From: Ottelia alismoides
Lineage: Eukaryota; Streptophyta; Magnoliopsida; Alismatales; Hydrocharitaceae
Direction of reading: 5' to 3'
NCBI GenBank assembly: GCA_037367405.1
Contig: JAZKJV010011598.1
Coordinates: 1,054,001 to 1,118,000 of the forward strand
Length of the DNA: 64,000 nt
The translations under genes and the position numbers were made by a program. The notes under the pieces are model-generated. The model saw only the letters and a program-made list of their open reading frames with translations, ran no database searches and had not been told where the DNA came from. This document shows, piece after piece, positions 11,393 through 22,224 of the stretch (positions within the stretch are counted from its first letter, which is position 1; the number at the start of each line of letters is the position of its first letter).

Positions 11393-12396
11393 ATGGCATC
11401 CCGATCAGGCCAGGAGACGACTGACCAGCTAGCACGCTACTGATCATTCTCACTGATCTTCAGCAGCAGCAGGCTACTATGCGAGATCAGAATGATCATA
11501 TTTTGGCTCAGCAGACGGAGATTGTTGACAGACAAACAGACATGGAGCTCAGATTTGAGGAGTTGTCAGATTCTACCTACCATCCATCTCACGACGACAC
11601 ACGACAGGACCAGCGACAGTCAGTAGAGATACAACAGCCTCATTTCGATGATCCACTTAAGGAGATACCAGAGCATGGAGCTGAGGATGGTAACTTTGAC
11701 AGAGAGCAGGCCCGTTCAGTAGCTATTGTGTTAAAAGGTATGGTCTCAGTCTTGGGCCGACCTTCCCCCGTTTTGTTTGATTCTGGAGCGACACATTCTT
11801 TCTTTGCTTCGAGGTTACTAGCTTCTTTAGGTAGAGTTGCAAGGACTATCTTCTCCATATCACATCTGTGGGCCAGGTGGCCAGTTGTTTATCATTTCAC
11901 TGATGGTCAAGCACTTGGCAGTACTGATTGGCGGTCATGAGATGATCGCAGATTGTCTACTCCTACAGCTTGATGAGTTTGACTTGATTTTGGGCATGGA
12001 TTGGTTATCCGCTCATCATGCTCTTGTTGATTGTTTTAGGAAGACAGTCATCTTCATGATTCCATATTTACTCGAGTTCGCTTTTGAGGGCACATTACAT
12101 GATTCCAAAATGGAGTATATTTCAATGTTGAGAGCTCAGAGACTTGTCAATCAGGGTTGTGATTCCTATCTAGCATTTGTTCGAGAGATATCTGATCATG
12201 AGCCGATGACACAGGACATTCGAGTAGTATCAGACTACCCAGATGTGTTTTCTAATGAGCTACCAGGATTACTTCCTAAGAGAGAGAGAGATCGAGTTCG
12301 AGATTACATTACTACCAGATAGACATCCGATCTCGATGGCACCATACCGCATGGCACCGTCTGAGTTGATAGAGATGAAGGTGCGGTTGCAGGAAT
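11393..12396 (+). pseudogene. Gypsy (Tekay family) gag-protease remnant
   Basis: The ATG at 11393 opens a gag start (MASRSGQETTDQLARY) that is broken by a stop. Most of gag, including the zinc knuckle, is deleted. The frame at 11479-11940 then encodes an aspartic protease with the active-site motif FDSGATHSF (DSG at 11779-11787). After a frameshift, the protease tail (LDEFDLILGMDWLSAHHALVDC) continues to the start of reverse transcriptase ([16 protein letters not shown]). There the sequence is cut by a MITE. It is collinear with 58139-58850 in the young Tekay copy. Non-functional. Confidence 0.85.
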
Positions 12397-12566
12397 TACC
12401 GAAATTCGACAGAATTTGAGTCGAATTTTGATTTGGACAAGTCATCGAAATTTGGCCGAAACGGCCAAAATGACAGATATATGGGGGGGGGGCTAGTACA
12501 AAAATGATCGAAATTTCGTTTTGGTCGGTCACCAAAATGGAGACCGAAACTGACATTTAGGGCCTT
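12397..12566 (-). mobile_element. MULE-type MITE, copy 1 (GAAATTTCGGTC family)
   Basis: About 170 bp made of degenerate repeats of GAAATTTCGGTC and its complement. The right end (ATTTAGGGCCTT at 12555-12566) is the reverse complement of the left terminus of the copy at 52223. The left end is truncated or diverged and no clear 9-bp duplication is seen. It lies exactly at the break between the gypsy remnant and copia-1. A G homopolymer stands at 12483-12491. Confidence 0.65.
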
Positions 12567-12578
12567 GGAAAATATTAC

Positions 12579-13901
12579 GTGAATGCTTATGTCACATTTT
12601 TTGAGTCTATTATGTACTTTTCTCCTACAGGTGACAGATTGTCTACTACTGACTCTGGCGAGGATCTCTTTGTTCTACCACCTCCTTTATCTCCACAAAC
12701 AACACCCCATGTTGAGTATCAGTCATCTCCACCTCCACCTCCTCCACCACCTCCACCTCCGTCTACCCTGACGAAGTTCCTACCACAGTTTTACATTCGC
12801 AGGTCTTCTAGTCGCCCCTTTGCTCATACGCCTTCCCTGTCATCCAACACGCCTAAGGTATGTAATGAACACATTGTTTCTACTGATGGCACTGGTGATA
12901 TGCTTGCTACACATAATACTATACAGGAGGAGCTGGTGCCAGAGAACAGAGAGGCTGATGACCTCGATGTACATATTGCCTTGAGGAAGATGCATCGTAA
13001 CCGTGCCATTTATTCTTTAGTTGCGCATGTTTCCTTGGATCATCTTTCAGAGTACATGGAGTTTGTTGTGGTACTCCTTGCTATTACTATCCCGCGAACA
13101 TATCAAGAGGCCATACAGGATAGTAGTTGGCGACTTGCCATAGAGAAGGAAATGGCCGCTTTGCAGTCTTGTGGTACCTTAAGTGTTGTTACTGCTCCTC
13201 CAAGTGCCTTTATTGTGGGGTATAAATGGATCTTTACGATGAAGTAGCGACCAGATGGCAGTGTGGATCACTACAAGGCAAGGCTCGTAACACGTAGGTT
13301 CACCCGGATTTATGGGGTGGACTATCAGGATACCTTAGTCTCATAAGGTATGTAAGCTCCACAAGGCAATTTACGGCCTGAAGCAGAGTTTGAGAGCTTG
13401 GTACCAGAAGCTTTCAGAGCTGATAGAGCACAAGGGGATTGTACGGTCCACTGCGGATCACTAGCTTTTTGCTCAGACACAGAGGTACTGTTGCTATTCT
13501 TGTCTATGTTGATGATATTGTTGTCATGTGTGATGATGAGCAGGGCATTCAGACGGCCAAGGAGTTCCTAGGTCAGTAGTTTGTGACCAAGGACCTTGGC
13601 AATCTTCGATACTTCCTTGGATTAGAGTTCGCCAGGAACCAACGTGGTCTTGTGATGACACAGTGGAAGTTTGTGACTGATCTTCCACTAGAGACATGTA
13701 TTACAGGATGCAAGCCTGCTACTACCCCTATGGATCCAAGCATGAGATTATATGATGATGACACTGAGGAGGTAGATAAGAGGAGATACATGGATCTTGT
13801 TGGGAAGTTCCTATATGCTATCATCACTAGGCCAGACATATCCTTTGTTGTGAGCAAGATGAGCCAGTTCATGGAGCAACCCAGAAAGGTTCATATGGAT
13901 G
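12579..13901 (+). pseudogene. Copia-1 polyprotein remnant (integrase tail, reverse transcriptase)
   Basis: The open frame 12579-13247 encodes the proline-rich linker after the integrase (a run of about 11 prolines) and the start of reverse transcriptase (SWRLAIEKEMAALQ, then VGYKWIFTMK). Beyond a TAG at 13246 the frame is broken and part of the polymerase core is deleted. The catalytic LVYVDDIVV box stands at about 13500-13526. The frame from 13583 carries KDLGNLRYFLGLEFARN and ITRPDISFVVSKMSQFM. RNase H is missing. A dead copy. Confidence 0.88.
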
Positions 13902-15868
13902 TTTTTTTTTCACGCTCAAAAAAGGGGGAAGCACTCATAGGTGTTCGCCCCAATGCATTAAAACGTAAAGAAAAGAGTACTTACAAGATGGATGAACAAA
14001 ACAAAACAAAGGCTAGATGGTATCAGATAAGAGATACCACCCACGCACACGTACAACGCTACCCAGAAGTCCAATCATGACAAAAGCGTGCCGCCGAGAT
14101 GCATATATTTTCCTTGTAAAACCTCTGCCGAGCAAAGAGTGCCTCGTTTCTTCCCAACCAGATGCTCCACAAACGCGCAATCGGGTCCACCAAATCCACC
14201 CTCGACCGACCCCTGGAATTAATCAAGCTGTCGCAAAACGCATCAATGTTCGAGATATTCAGCCAACCCAAATCGTCCCAGATAGCACGAACACGGTCGC
14301 ACTGGAGAAGAGGTGCCCGCTGGTTTCCTCCTCCGTACCACAGAGACCGCACATTTGTGAGACATTAGGAAACATCATAGCACATCGGTCTCTAGTTAGC
14401 AGCCGACCACGCCGAAGAAGCCATAGAAAGATACCAAACCGTTCCGACAATTTGAGTCCCCATATGAACTTGCAATGAGTCAGCAAGGTCGCGTCGTCCC
14501 CCACAACGGGGGGAAGAAGAGCGAGGTACGCCTTCCTGGTAGAGAAAGGACCGTCCTTCCAAGCCAAGTGATCACGCCCCCCAGAGGCACCAGCAGCCAT
14601 CGGACCAGCAGGATGCCACGGTGGCGAATTTGTCGACCACCAGCGCGAACAGCCGAGGAAACAAAGTCTGCAAAACACCCCTCCCGGTCCAATCATCCGA
14701 CCAGAAGCAGAAAGAATTCCCATCGCCAAGAATAGGTTTGAATAAAGATCTGTTGCGGTTAAAAGCAGACAAAACACCGCGCCAGAAAGAGGAATTGTGG
14801 CCCTCGAGTCGCCCCCGCGAAGCGGAGATGAGATCGACCCCCGCCGCCTCCCTAAGGCACTTCAACATGAAATTATCTTCCCGACCCCACACCTTCGCCG
14901 CCCATTTGAGAAGCATAGCCTCGTTCACCACCTCCAGCCGTCTCACACCCAAACCCCCTTCCCGCTTAGGGCGCGAGACGTCCTCCCAACCCACCAAATG
15001 AACCCCCCTTCTCCCTTCGCCCTTCCTTCCCCAAAGAAAACCCCGCATACATTTTTCCAATCTCACCCGAATCCCCTTCGGCAAGCCACGCACGGACAGG
15101 AAATAAATTGGGATCGAGGAAAGCACGGACTTAAGAAGAACTAACCGACCTCCCCTTGAGAGAAGCGCCGCGCGCCAGCCAGCCAGCCTAGCCTCCATCT
15201 TCTCAACCCCCTTCCGGCAATCTCTCAGCCGGGCACGGCCCACCGACAGGGGCAAACCAAGATACTCCAACGGGAGGCTGCTCGGAGAAGAGCCCATCAA
15301 ACTGGCACAATCCACAGCCTCCTCCGACGACATAGCAAACGGAACGACTTTTGATTTGTTCCCGTTGATGAGGAGGCCCGACATTTCACAGAATAGTTGT
15401 AGCGTAGTAGCCATACCCGAGGCATTGGCGCGGCTGCCCTCGATAAAGCATATTGTGTCATCAGCAAACTGTATAAGAGGAATATGATAGGGGCCCAAAG
15501 AGCATCCGCGCATTAGACCGTCCTCGGCCACACCATCAATCATACGCGGCAAGACATCCACCGCCAAAACAAAGAGGAGGGGAGCAAGGGGGCACCCTTG
15601 CCGGACCCCCCTGCGAGGCTGGAAAGTCCCCCCAACCGGACGCCCATTGAGAGAAACAGAGAAGGAAGCGGTGGTCACACATCGCCGAACCCAAGAGATC
15701 CAAATCGCCGGGAAACCCCACCGCTTTAGCACCGACCATAGAAAGCGTCAATCCACTGAATCATAAGCCTTTGCAAAGTCTATTTTCCACAGCAGCCCCT
15801 TCGTATCATTTCTGCACCAAACATCGACGATCTCGGAAGCCACCGCATAACATTCAGATATTTGCCTC
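13902..15868 (-). mobile_element. LINE-3: 5'-truncated L1-type LINE
   Basis: Minus strand. The poly(T) at 13902-13910 marks the 3' end, followed by the family tail (gggggaagcactcataggtg). Truncation at about 15868 leaves only the reverse transcriptase from the fingers region onward. No target duplication is visible, consistent with a deletion at the 5' junction. It is inserted in copia-1. Confidence 0.9.
14059..15868 (-). pseudogene. LINE-3 ORF2 C-terminal half (reverse transcriptase, zf-RVT)
   Basis: Begins in the block GRQISECYAVASEIV. There is a TGA in place of tryptophan in DSVDWRFLW near 15750. The frame is then open for 386 codons (15732-14572), with the catalytic FADDTICF and LPLEYLGLPLSVG. 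A frameshift at about 14580-14780 leads to the zf-RVT part (CGLCG), and a further shift to the C-terminal WSIWLGRNEALFARQRFY block. Close relative of LINE-1 and LINE-2. Not functional. Confidence 0.9.
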
Positions 15869-15972
15869 CCCTCTTATCATGTACCTCTCATGTAATTTAC
15901 CCAGGGCTTTTCTACTCTATAAGAGAGCCCTAGGGTCTCAATAATGAGTATCATTTTATTTTTCTTCCAACA
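15869..15972 (+). repeat. Copia-1 3' LTR remnant
   Basis: It shares ATGTACCTCTCATGTAATT, TATAAGAGAGCCCTAGGGTCTC and a TTCCAACA terminus with the intact 143-bp LTR at 46880-47022, read on the opposite strand. The first 40 or so bases of the LTR were lost at the LINE-3 junction. Confidence 0.75.
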
Positions 15973-16680
15973 CCAAACCCGAACTGATCCCCCTCTCCTT
16001 TCTCCACCATCTCCCCCACCTCGATTCACCTTAGATATTGCACAGGTCTGAGTTCTTCGTCCTCCATTTCCGATGCACATGCATGACCTCACTCCCACTC
16101 ATACTCCTTTGTCCTTTACAAGTTAGTCAAGCTTCGAAGAGCTTGAGCTTTAGTCGTACTTGCATGTTGTTTAAGTGACACCTATAGTCGAGGGGAGCTT
16201 CCATCACTGCCATTTAACCTTTCACTCGGGGCTAGAACCCCATCGATATAGAGCATCCGAAGGATATAAAGCAGAAGCAACGTGTGTCCCACCGTCGCAC
16301 GTCAAATGTAAGGGTACCATTGATAGCTGTCAGAACCCAACAGTACTCGACCACCTCAACTGGAAGGGGGATTGTCTCCCTAGATTGGGCCAACCCATGA
16401 CCGAACTCACAACATCATCCACCTTGGGTTTATTCTCATCGATCAACAAATCAGACCCACAAGAAGCTTGTCCCATATGCCTTCATCTTCGAGATTAACC
16501 TCCACTCGATGAGAGCAGCATATGTAGCTTCAAAATTGAATGTTTCCATACAAAATTTATCGGATATCGACATATATCTATATATATTTATATCAATGAT
16601 ATTACCCTTCTAAGCTTAATTTCACTTCTTATTTTGCTACTCATATATCAAAACACATCATGAATTGTATATTTTGTTTC
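15973..16680. other. No recognisable feature
   Basis: I see no domain, repeat terminus or splice-flanked exon. A C-rich stretch follows the copia LTR end and may be its leader or the leader of another copia. The rest is mixed intron-like sequence with a short AT-rich run near 16560-16620. Confidence 0.4.
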
Positions 16681-16800
16681 AGGTCGGAGCGCTGCCCCCG
16701 AAACCCCGCAGGGGGAGCGCACCTGCTCCCCCTTAACCACCCCCACGCTCGTTGATCGGGCAACGAGACCCCCGTCTGGTAGGGTATGGTTCTACAGGGG
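16681..16800. other. GC-rich hairpin cluster in AT-rich surroundings
   Basis: GGGGGAGC-gcacct-GCTCCCCC (16711-16732) is a perfect 8-bp stem. CTCGTTG-atcggg-CAACGAG (16747-16766) is a 7-bp stem. A competing outer stem, CGCTgcCCCC with GGGGgAGCG, is possible at 16690-16720. No open frame of note. Base composition is unlike both flanks, suggesting a fragment of a mobile element, but the family is not identified. Confidence 0.5.
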
Positions 16801-18150
16801 GTGCATACTACAGTTCTTCAATTGGTGGACTTCACCCTCTTTGACAATAGAGATGAAAACAAGTCTAATGATGATATACATCTCAACAGTCAACTATCAT
16901 CATTAATAGCCAGTGATTTGTGCGATATAATATGTATTAGTATGCTAAATACACCTCATTCTTGCATATAAATGTATATTTGTATGTTATTTACTGTTTT
17001 AATAACTAGAATGATCTTAATTCGTGAAAAATCACTTTTTACGCCTTTTTCGACTAGGCAGACCGATACGATATCGATATCGATATTTCCTACCTTGTCC
17101 TCCACGGAACTCTTGGTTCTAAATCCCTTATGACTAGGTAATCTCTTTTACAATATTGCATTAATTTACATTTTATTTATTTATTTTTGTGAAAAGATAA
17201 ATCTTTGTACCAAAGAAACATGATCTCATTAATCAGTATGTATATTTTTTGAATCAGAGGACACCTTTGAATCTCTATTCCTTTGCAGAGGACCTGCATC
17301 AATAGGTTGGTCAGATATCAACCTTTAGAAAAGGATTGCCATCTCCTTCTCATGCTGGAGATCATCTCTTAACAATCATTTGACGGTGCTCGATGGGTCC
17401 TCAATCTAATTCTTTAGATATCATCCAAGCACCAACCTCTATGATTCAACCATTGAATCAACTATCATATGATTATTAAGATGGCCACGGTACATAACCC
17501 TAGTTGTATTAAGGGACCTTATAACTGCATTCATTCTTTTAATCTCAGACAAGGAGTGAAATAAACCAATAATCTTTATTGATATATCAAAGATTACAAT
17601 AGCATTTATTGCAGGAATGGTTTGCCCTGTGCTTGCATGACTAATATTGTTGTCGTTCAGCTTACAGAATGGTGTCCATTCATTGTCTTCCATGAACAAA
17701 ACATGTTTCTAAGTGTGCTTAACTCAGCTACTTTGATTCAAATTCCAATGTTTATTAATCACCAATCAACATTAACAACGATATGTTCGATATGACCGAT
17801 ATGTGTGATATAAGGGTCATATATGATTTATACGTGTCATCTAAGTGTATATTTGTAAGTTATTTAATGTTATAAGAACTTGGATTAAATTCATTTCCAA
17901 TATCTATAAGTCAGCAATCAACATTAACAGTGATATGTTCAACATGACTGATATATGCGATAAATGACAGATATGTGTGATACAAGTGTGTATTTGTAGG
18001 TTGTTTGTTATTTTCTGAAAAATGACAAAAATAGATTTTTTGAGCCATTTCCGATATTTCCACCGATATCGTCGATATATCAACAATATATCCCGATATA
18101 TCCTTTTCCGGGCAGACCGATACGATATTGATATTTCCTACCTTGCTCCT
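16801..18150. repeat. CGATAT-rich repeat region (MITE-like, at least two copies)
   Basis: Two blocks share the terminus GGCAGACCGATACGATAT followed by GATATTTCCTACCTTG (17056-17100 and 18112-18149). Each is preceded by degenerate CGATAT/GATATG motifs. A sub-block beginning CAATCAACATTAACA recurs at 17763 and 17915 (152-bp spacing), and a weaker version lies near 16891. The right-end complement CAAGGTAGGAAATATC would suit a hAT-like inverted terminus, but I could not find the matching left ends. No coding content. Confidence 0.5.
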
Positions 18151-19063
18151 ACGAGGCATTAGGCACAGTCTTGTCAGTCAGCTCCTATATCAGAATGTAT
18201 TTCTTTCCGTTGCACTACATAAGGCTCATGAACCGCATGGCACACAATTCATAGTCGGTCTCATCCATCTTGACGATGTACGCTGGACCTTTGAAAGTGC
18301 CCGAGGATGGGATGTCAACCTTGGTCTTTAATATGATATCGATAATAGACGAAGACCAGGGTATAGACTGGAGCAAATACATCTACACATACATATAAGG
18401 AATAGGTTGTGTGTGCAAACTCATGCCACAACCGTTTCCATCAACTGCAGAAGAGCTCTAGGTCTCACAGATGGACTAGAGGTCTGATTGCATCACAAAC
18501 AAATCAAAATCAGAATGTTTTGAGACCCAGAAAGGTGCAAAAATCGTGAGAATCAGACCTTTGGTGCCCTGGAAGTTGTTGGGCAGCACAGAAATAGGGT
18601 TAGCACAATCCTTTTTTCGTCAAAACGAGAATACGGGTTGAAAAGGATAACTACGCAGGCCCCTAGGGTTGCAAGGGGGTCGCTGATGGTCGGATCCGGT
18701 GGCCGTGCAAGGCCTAGAGCCTCTTGGCGGTGTCGTTGCGGGATGTTGTGGGATCGCGTCAAGGGGGAGGGCCACTTGGGGTGGTGGCGATGATGAGAGG
18801 GTACGGTCAATGGGTGGGGGTGAAGGAGACTAGTGTAGAGAACTCTGGTCTAGGACCATCAATCTAGTACCATGTGGAAAGATGAATGATAAAATTAATG
18901 CATACTGAGGCCCTAGGGTTCTCTTATATAAGATGAGAACCTTGTTGGACACATTACATAATATAGATGGAAAGAAAAGAGAATACATAAAACTAGAAAA
19001 GATAAATATATTACTACTTATCCTGGAGTGTCCCTTGTAATTATGACCAACCCTTATCACATA
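18151..19063 (-). mobile_element. Copia-3: 5' end of a minus-strand copia (LTR, leader, gag start)
   Basis: Read on the minus strand: an LTR-like stretch from about 19063 to 18872 containing TATATAAGAGAACCCTAGGGCC; a decayed primer site (TGGTACTAGAT, about 18871-18861); a leader; then a degraded gag start at about 18330-18160 that matches the gag N-terminus of copia-7 (35443-35300). The rest of the element is gone. Confidence 0.65.
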
Positions 19064-19598
19064 TAAGAAGGGTTAGGATTTCATAGTCGAATAAGAAAAG
19101 TGCTATTCTCAAGTTTAGCACCATAACTTAACCTCTACCAAAAGGGTACCAGTGTAGATGAAACATGTTTTAGGGTATGTAAGTTAATACAAATAATACA
19201 TGTTATCTATGTCACTACTTAAGAAGTCTAAGGGTATCCATATAACATTTCTGTTTACCTTTTGAAATCTACAGGTTGTGGTCAATTTTCTTATTACTTT
19301 ATAGATTAATTTTTGTGGTAAGGATCATCGTTTTTTGTTGTCTTTTCCATTGGGAGAAACATGAATAGTCCTCCAATAAAACCCTCCTTCCAAAACTCTC
19401 CAAATGAAAATGCAGTGCGAGCAAAGCTAGATTGCATATGAATCTGAAATTTTAGTTCACCAGTTGCAGAATAAAGAAATGTCTTAGCATAATGTCTGCA
19501 CTCTGCAGTAACGGAAAGCTAAAGGGGGAAAAACTAAAGGACAACAGAACTGCAGGACATCCAACAACCAAGGACAGTAAAATTGGCCAAGGACTCAC
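19064..19598 (-). other. CDPK intron sequence
   Basis: AT-rich intron next to the EF-hand exon; the donor GTGAGT lies at 19598-19593 on the minus strand. No repeat recognised. The next EF-hand exon, expected downstream (lower coordinates), was not found anywhere down to position 1, so this intron is at least 19.6 kb. Confidence 0.7.
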
Positions 19599-19766
19599 TG
19601 CATCCATAAGTTGGCGAATCTCTGATTCCTTAAGAGTTGAACCATATCTTTGCAGACCAGCTTTCAGCTCTTCAAAAGTAATGGCACCACTATTGTCCGT
19701 ATCCATTGCTTGAAACATTTCTCTCAACCCAGCAATTTCCTCTTCCGAAAGACTTTCAGCAATTAC
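19599..19766 (-). CDS. CPK: CDPK exon: junction end and first EF hand (168 bp)
   Basis: Calcium-dependent protein kinase, a serine/threonine kinase fused to a calmodulin-like calcium sensor. This exon begins [14 protein letters not shown], the end of the autoinhibitory junction and the start of the calmodulin-like domain. It then gives the first EF hand with calcium loop [12 protein letters not shown] (Asp, Asp, Ser and Glu ligands in place), and ends at QLMDA. It is flanked by TGCAG before 19766 and GTGAGT after 19599. Its 168 bp equals the usual length of this CDPK exon, and the start is in phase with the exon at 41203. The sequence most resembles group II CDPKs (CPK3/17/34-like). No stop or frameshift. 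The remaining EF-hand exons must lie outside the window. Confidence 0.95.
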
Positions 19767-21059
19767 CTGCATGCAATCAATGCATTAAGAATCTAAATCG
19801 TTTGAAAAATTAAGAGCAATTCCCATGGATGCCAAATGAAAGAGAATGTACCAATTACAATAAGGAATTAGAGCATAGTAGTCTGTTTTCTTATGAAAAC
19901 AAGTAATAACAAAGATAGAGACGACTCATTAATGAATGCACATTAAGGTGCAATGCGCATTTTCTTCAAGTATCTATGCATACATGTCTAAAGCATGCAT
20001 TAGTTTGTTTTTGACCAAGTCTACAGTGGGATTGTGAAATTCCAGGAACGGATTGCCAGTCCAAACTGTACAAAAATGTTGAGTGGTGCAAGTTTGTTAA
20101 ACAGATCTTAGATATGGATCCATTTAACTTTCCAACTCCATCTATCTTTTTTTAATAAGCCAACTCCATTTATCTTACCCTCGCCTTTCTTTGGTAGGGT
20201 GTGAAACCCTAGTATCTCAAGAGAGATCTCTAGATCCTCTATACCATGGTTTCCCTCTTCTCAAAGAGGGTTTCCACGTAAATCCATGTGTTGTTTAAAT
20301 GTTATTGTTTTAATGTGATTTAGAACCTCATTCTGAGCGATCGAAGGGTTACCATTGCTAAGAATCTCTTATGCTTTTATGCACAAGTTCAGGAGTTTGT
20401 TTTTTGTCGATCTTCCCCTCCATCGGTATAAATTAGCTTTGGTTGTTGACAGCCATCGCTGACCACCGACAGCTTCCCTCAGATGTCACCACCCAGTTGT
20501 GGCCATTGACCATCATTATTTTCCGCCAACAGCTTCCGTTAGCCACCGCTACCTTACAGCAGCCTCTAGTTATCACCATCATTGTCTCTGTTGCACTGCA
20601 ACTTTGTTCCCCTAGGACACTTGTTGCAGTGATTCTAAAGGCTGAACTTAAAATGCAGATGAGAACGAGACCAAGCACGTGAGAGCTTTTTTATGAAGAT
20701 GTCTAACAGAAAGACCACACAGATCACCTCCACAAAACTAATGAAGAATTGTTATCTTCTGGTTGTTGTTCGGTTCAATGGCTGGTTATATCAGAGGTTC
20801 GAAGGATGCTACAATGGAGGTTGGCCCTTGTTGGGAACAATTGTACTTGGAATACAGTCAGGCCAAGACTAAGACTATGAATTCCATGCCCACACAAATT
20901 CAACCACTCATGTAAAAAAGATTGCTTGACTGCAAGACCCTGAAACCCAAACTATTTGAACCATATCATACAGTTGTTGGATCTTACTTTACAAGACGAA
21001 TCAAATGAATCGAAATTCATGTTATTTGAGCTTTTTTAAAAAATTTATGGAAATATCGA
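19767..21059 (-). other. CDPK intron with a probable copia LTR remnant
   Basis: Mostly unannotated intron. At about 20190-20430 a plus-strand stretch with GTGTGAAACCCTAG, CTCAAAGAGGGTTTCCACG and AAATCC resembles the R-U5 part of copia LTRs. The short frame after it (20443-20682) shows no domain. The LTR call rests on typical phrases only. Confidence 0.4.
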
Positions 21060-21298
21060 ATAAAGATTGCGTAATCAAGAATAATAATAAAGCTTAGTTT
21101 TACATGGAACTTTACTCCATAAGGAGCAAGATGAAACCATAGGATAAATCCCCAAAAGCTAGTTTCTTTATTTACTTCTCAATGAGTAGGGGGTGTGGGG
21201 CTCGGTACGTAGCCCAACCAATATTACTATCACACCACTCATTTATGTAGAACAAAACAAGTCCTAAACATATAGCCTAAGTCACAGTTATCTAAACG
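21060..21298 (-). repeat. Copia-4 3' LTR
   Basis: It shares the stretch around GGAAC-TTACTCC-TAAGGAGCAAGATGAAACC (21109-21140) with the copia-8 LTR at 44480-44515. On the element's own strand it directly follows a purine-rich tract. The outer border is approximate. Confidence 0.6.
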
Positions 21299-21439
21299 CT
21301 CCCCCTCAAAATGGAGCATGGAATGCTCAGCTTGGATAATATAACACTCAATACACACAGGCCGAGTACATATCAAATAGAACTTTCAAACTTTCAAGTA
21401 CATATTCTCATGCTTGTAATCCGGAGAATCTAAAACTAT

Positions 21440-22031
21440 TGTTGGTGGGCCCTTGAAATGCTATGGATATAAAACATTTGGAGAGGCCTCCCCCATGGAG
21501 ACCTCTAGAATGCTACCGCTAAATGAAGATCGGAATAATGGGTTTGATAGATCGAGGTACTCCCTTGTATTCTTCTTCTTGAGAGAACGAGATGGTAGGG
21601 ATGAGCGAGGGCTCCTTTAGCAAGGGTTGTTCTCAGATGTGTATTTCCTCCTGGCAGAGGTCGACCTTTATAGGGCATGCAAAACCCCATGCCAAGACTT
21701 CCCTCTCCCACAAGCCCATATTTAGGTTTTTTGAGAGACCCGGCCTCGCGTAACCACCGGCATCCAAAACGCCCACTGACGCTTCTTGGTCACTCAATCA
21801 GAGGTCGTTCTACATATCCACTCAACCGAAGTGGCCAACAAAATTTATACACTCCCAATATTCGTGTGGTGTATTTATTATACGGTGTGGTGGGTCCTAT
21901 CTTGGGATACCACCCTTCATTTTCTTCAAAAAAATATTCGTGGTGTACTCATCGAGATGTTATCAGTGAGGATCATTATTCATGAAAGTCTCTTCCTTGA
22001 CTCGTGAATTCCGAGTCACATTAAACCAACA
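21440..22031 (-). repeat. Possible solo LTR inserted in copia-4
   Basis: The segment starts TGTTGG and ends CCAACA, the inverted ends expected of an LTR, and interrupts copia-4 between its polypurine tract and RNase H. A TATA-like TATAATAAATACACC occurs on the minus strand near 21880. No 5-bp target duplication is visible (actat on one side, tgttt on the other), so this stays tentative. Confidence 0.4.
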
Positions 22032-22224
22032 TGTTTAATGTATGTACACGCTGTTATTCCCTTGGTTAGAGAATCAACAATATATCACTTCTAGATATAT
22101 AGGTTATTGTTATTTCTTTGTTTCACCCACATATCTTGTATATAATATCTCAATGTGCTTTTCTTTAGAACTGTTAGCCCCACTATGGATCAAGCTTATT
22201 GCAGTTTGATTATCACAATACATT

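Larger units (their letters stand above)
12567..15972 (+). mobile_element. Copia-1: truncated Ty1/copia element, split by LINE-3
   Basis: Only the integrase tail, reverse transcriptase and a 3' LTR remnant (15869-15972) remain. LINE-3 interrupts it after the KVHMDV block. The sequence between that block and the middle of the LTR is missing, so the LINE insertion was accompanied or followed by a deletion. It belongs to the same short-LTR (about 143 bp) family as copia-5, copia-7 and copia-9. Confidence 0.85.

Noticed and set aside
1..19598. Search for the remaining CDPK EF-hand exons (DVDGNG and DKDGSG type loops) on the minus strand
   Set aside because: No matching sequence with splice sites was found. 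The exons are assumed to lie beyond position 1.
20443..20682. 79-codon plus-strand frame possibly encoding a small protein
   Set aside because: No ATG context, domain, splice support or conserved partner. Probably chance coding in an LTR-like remnant.
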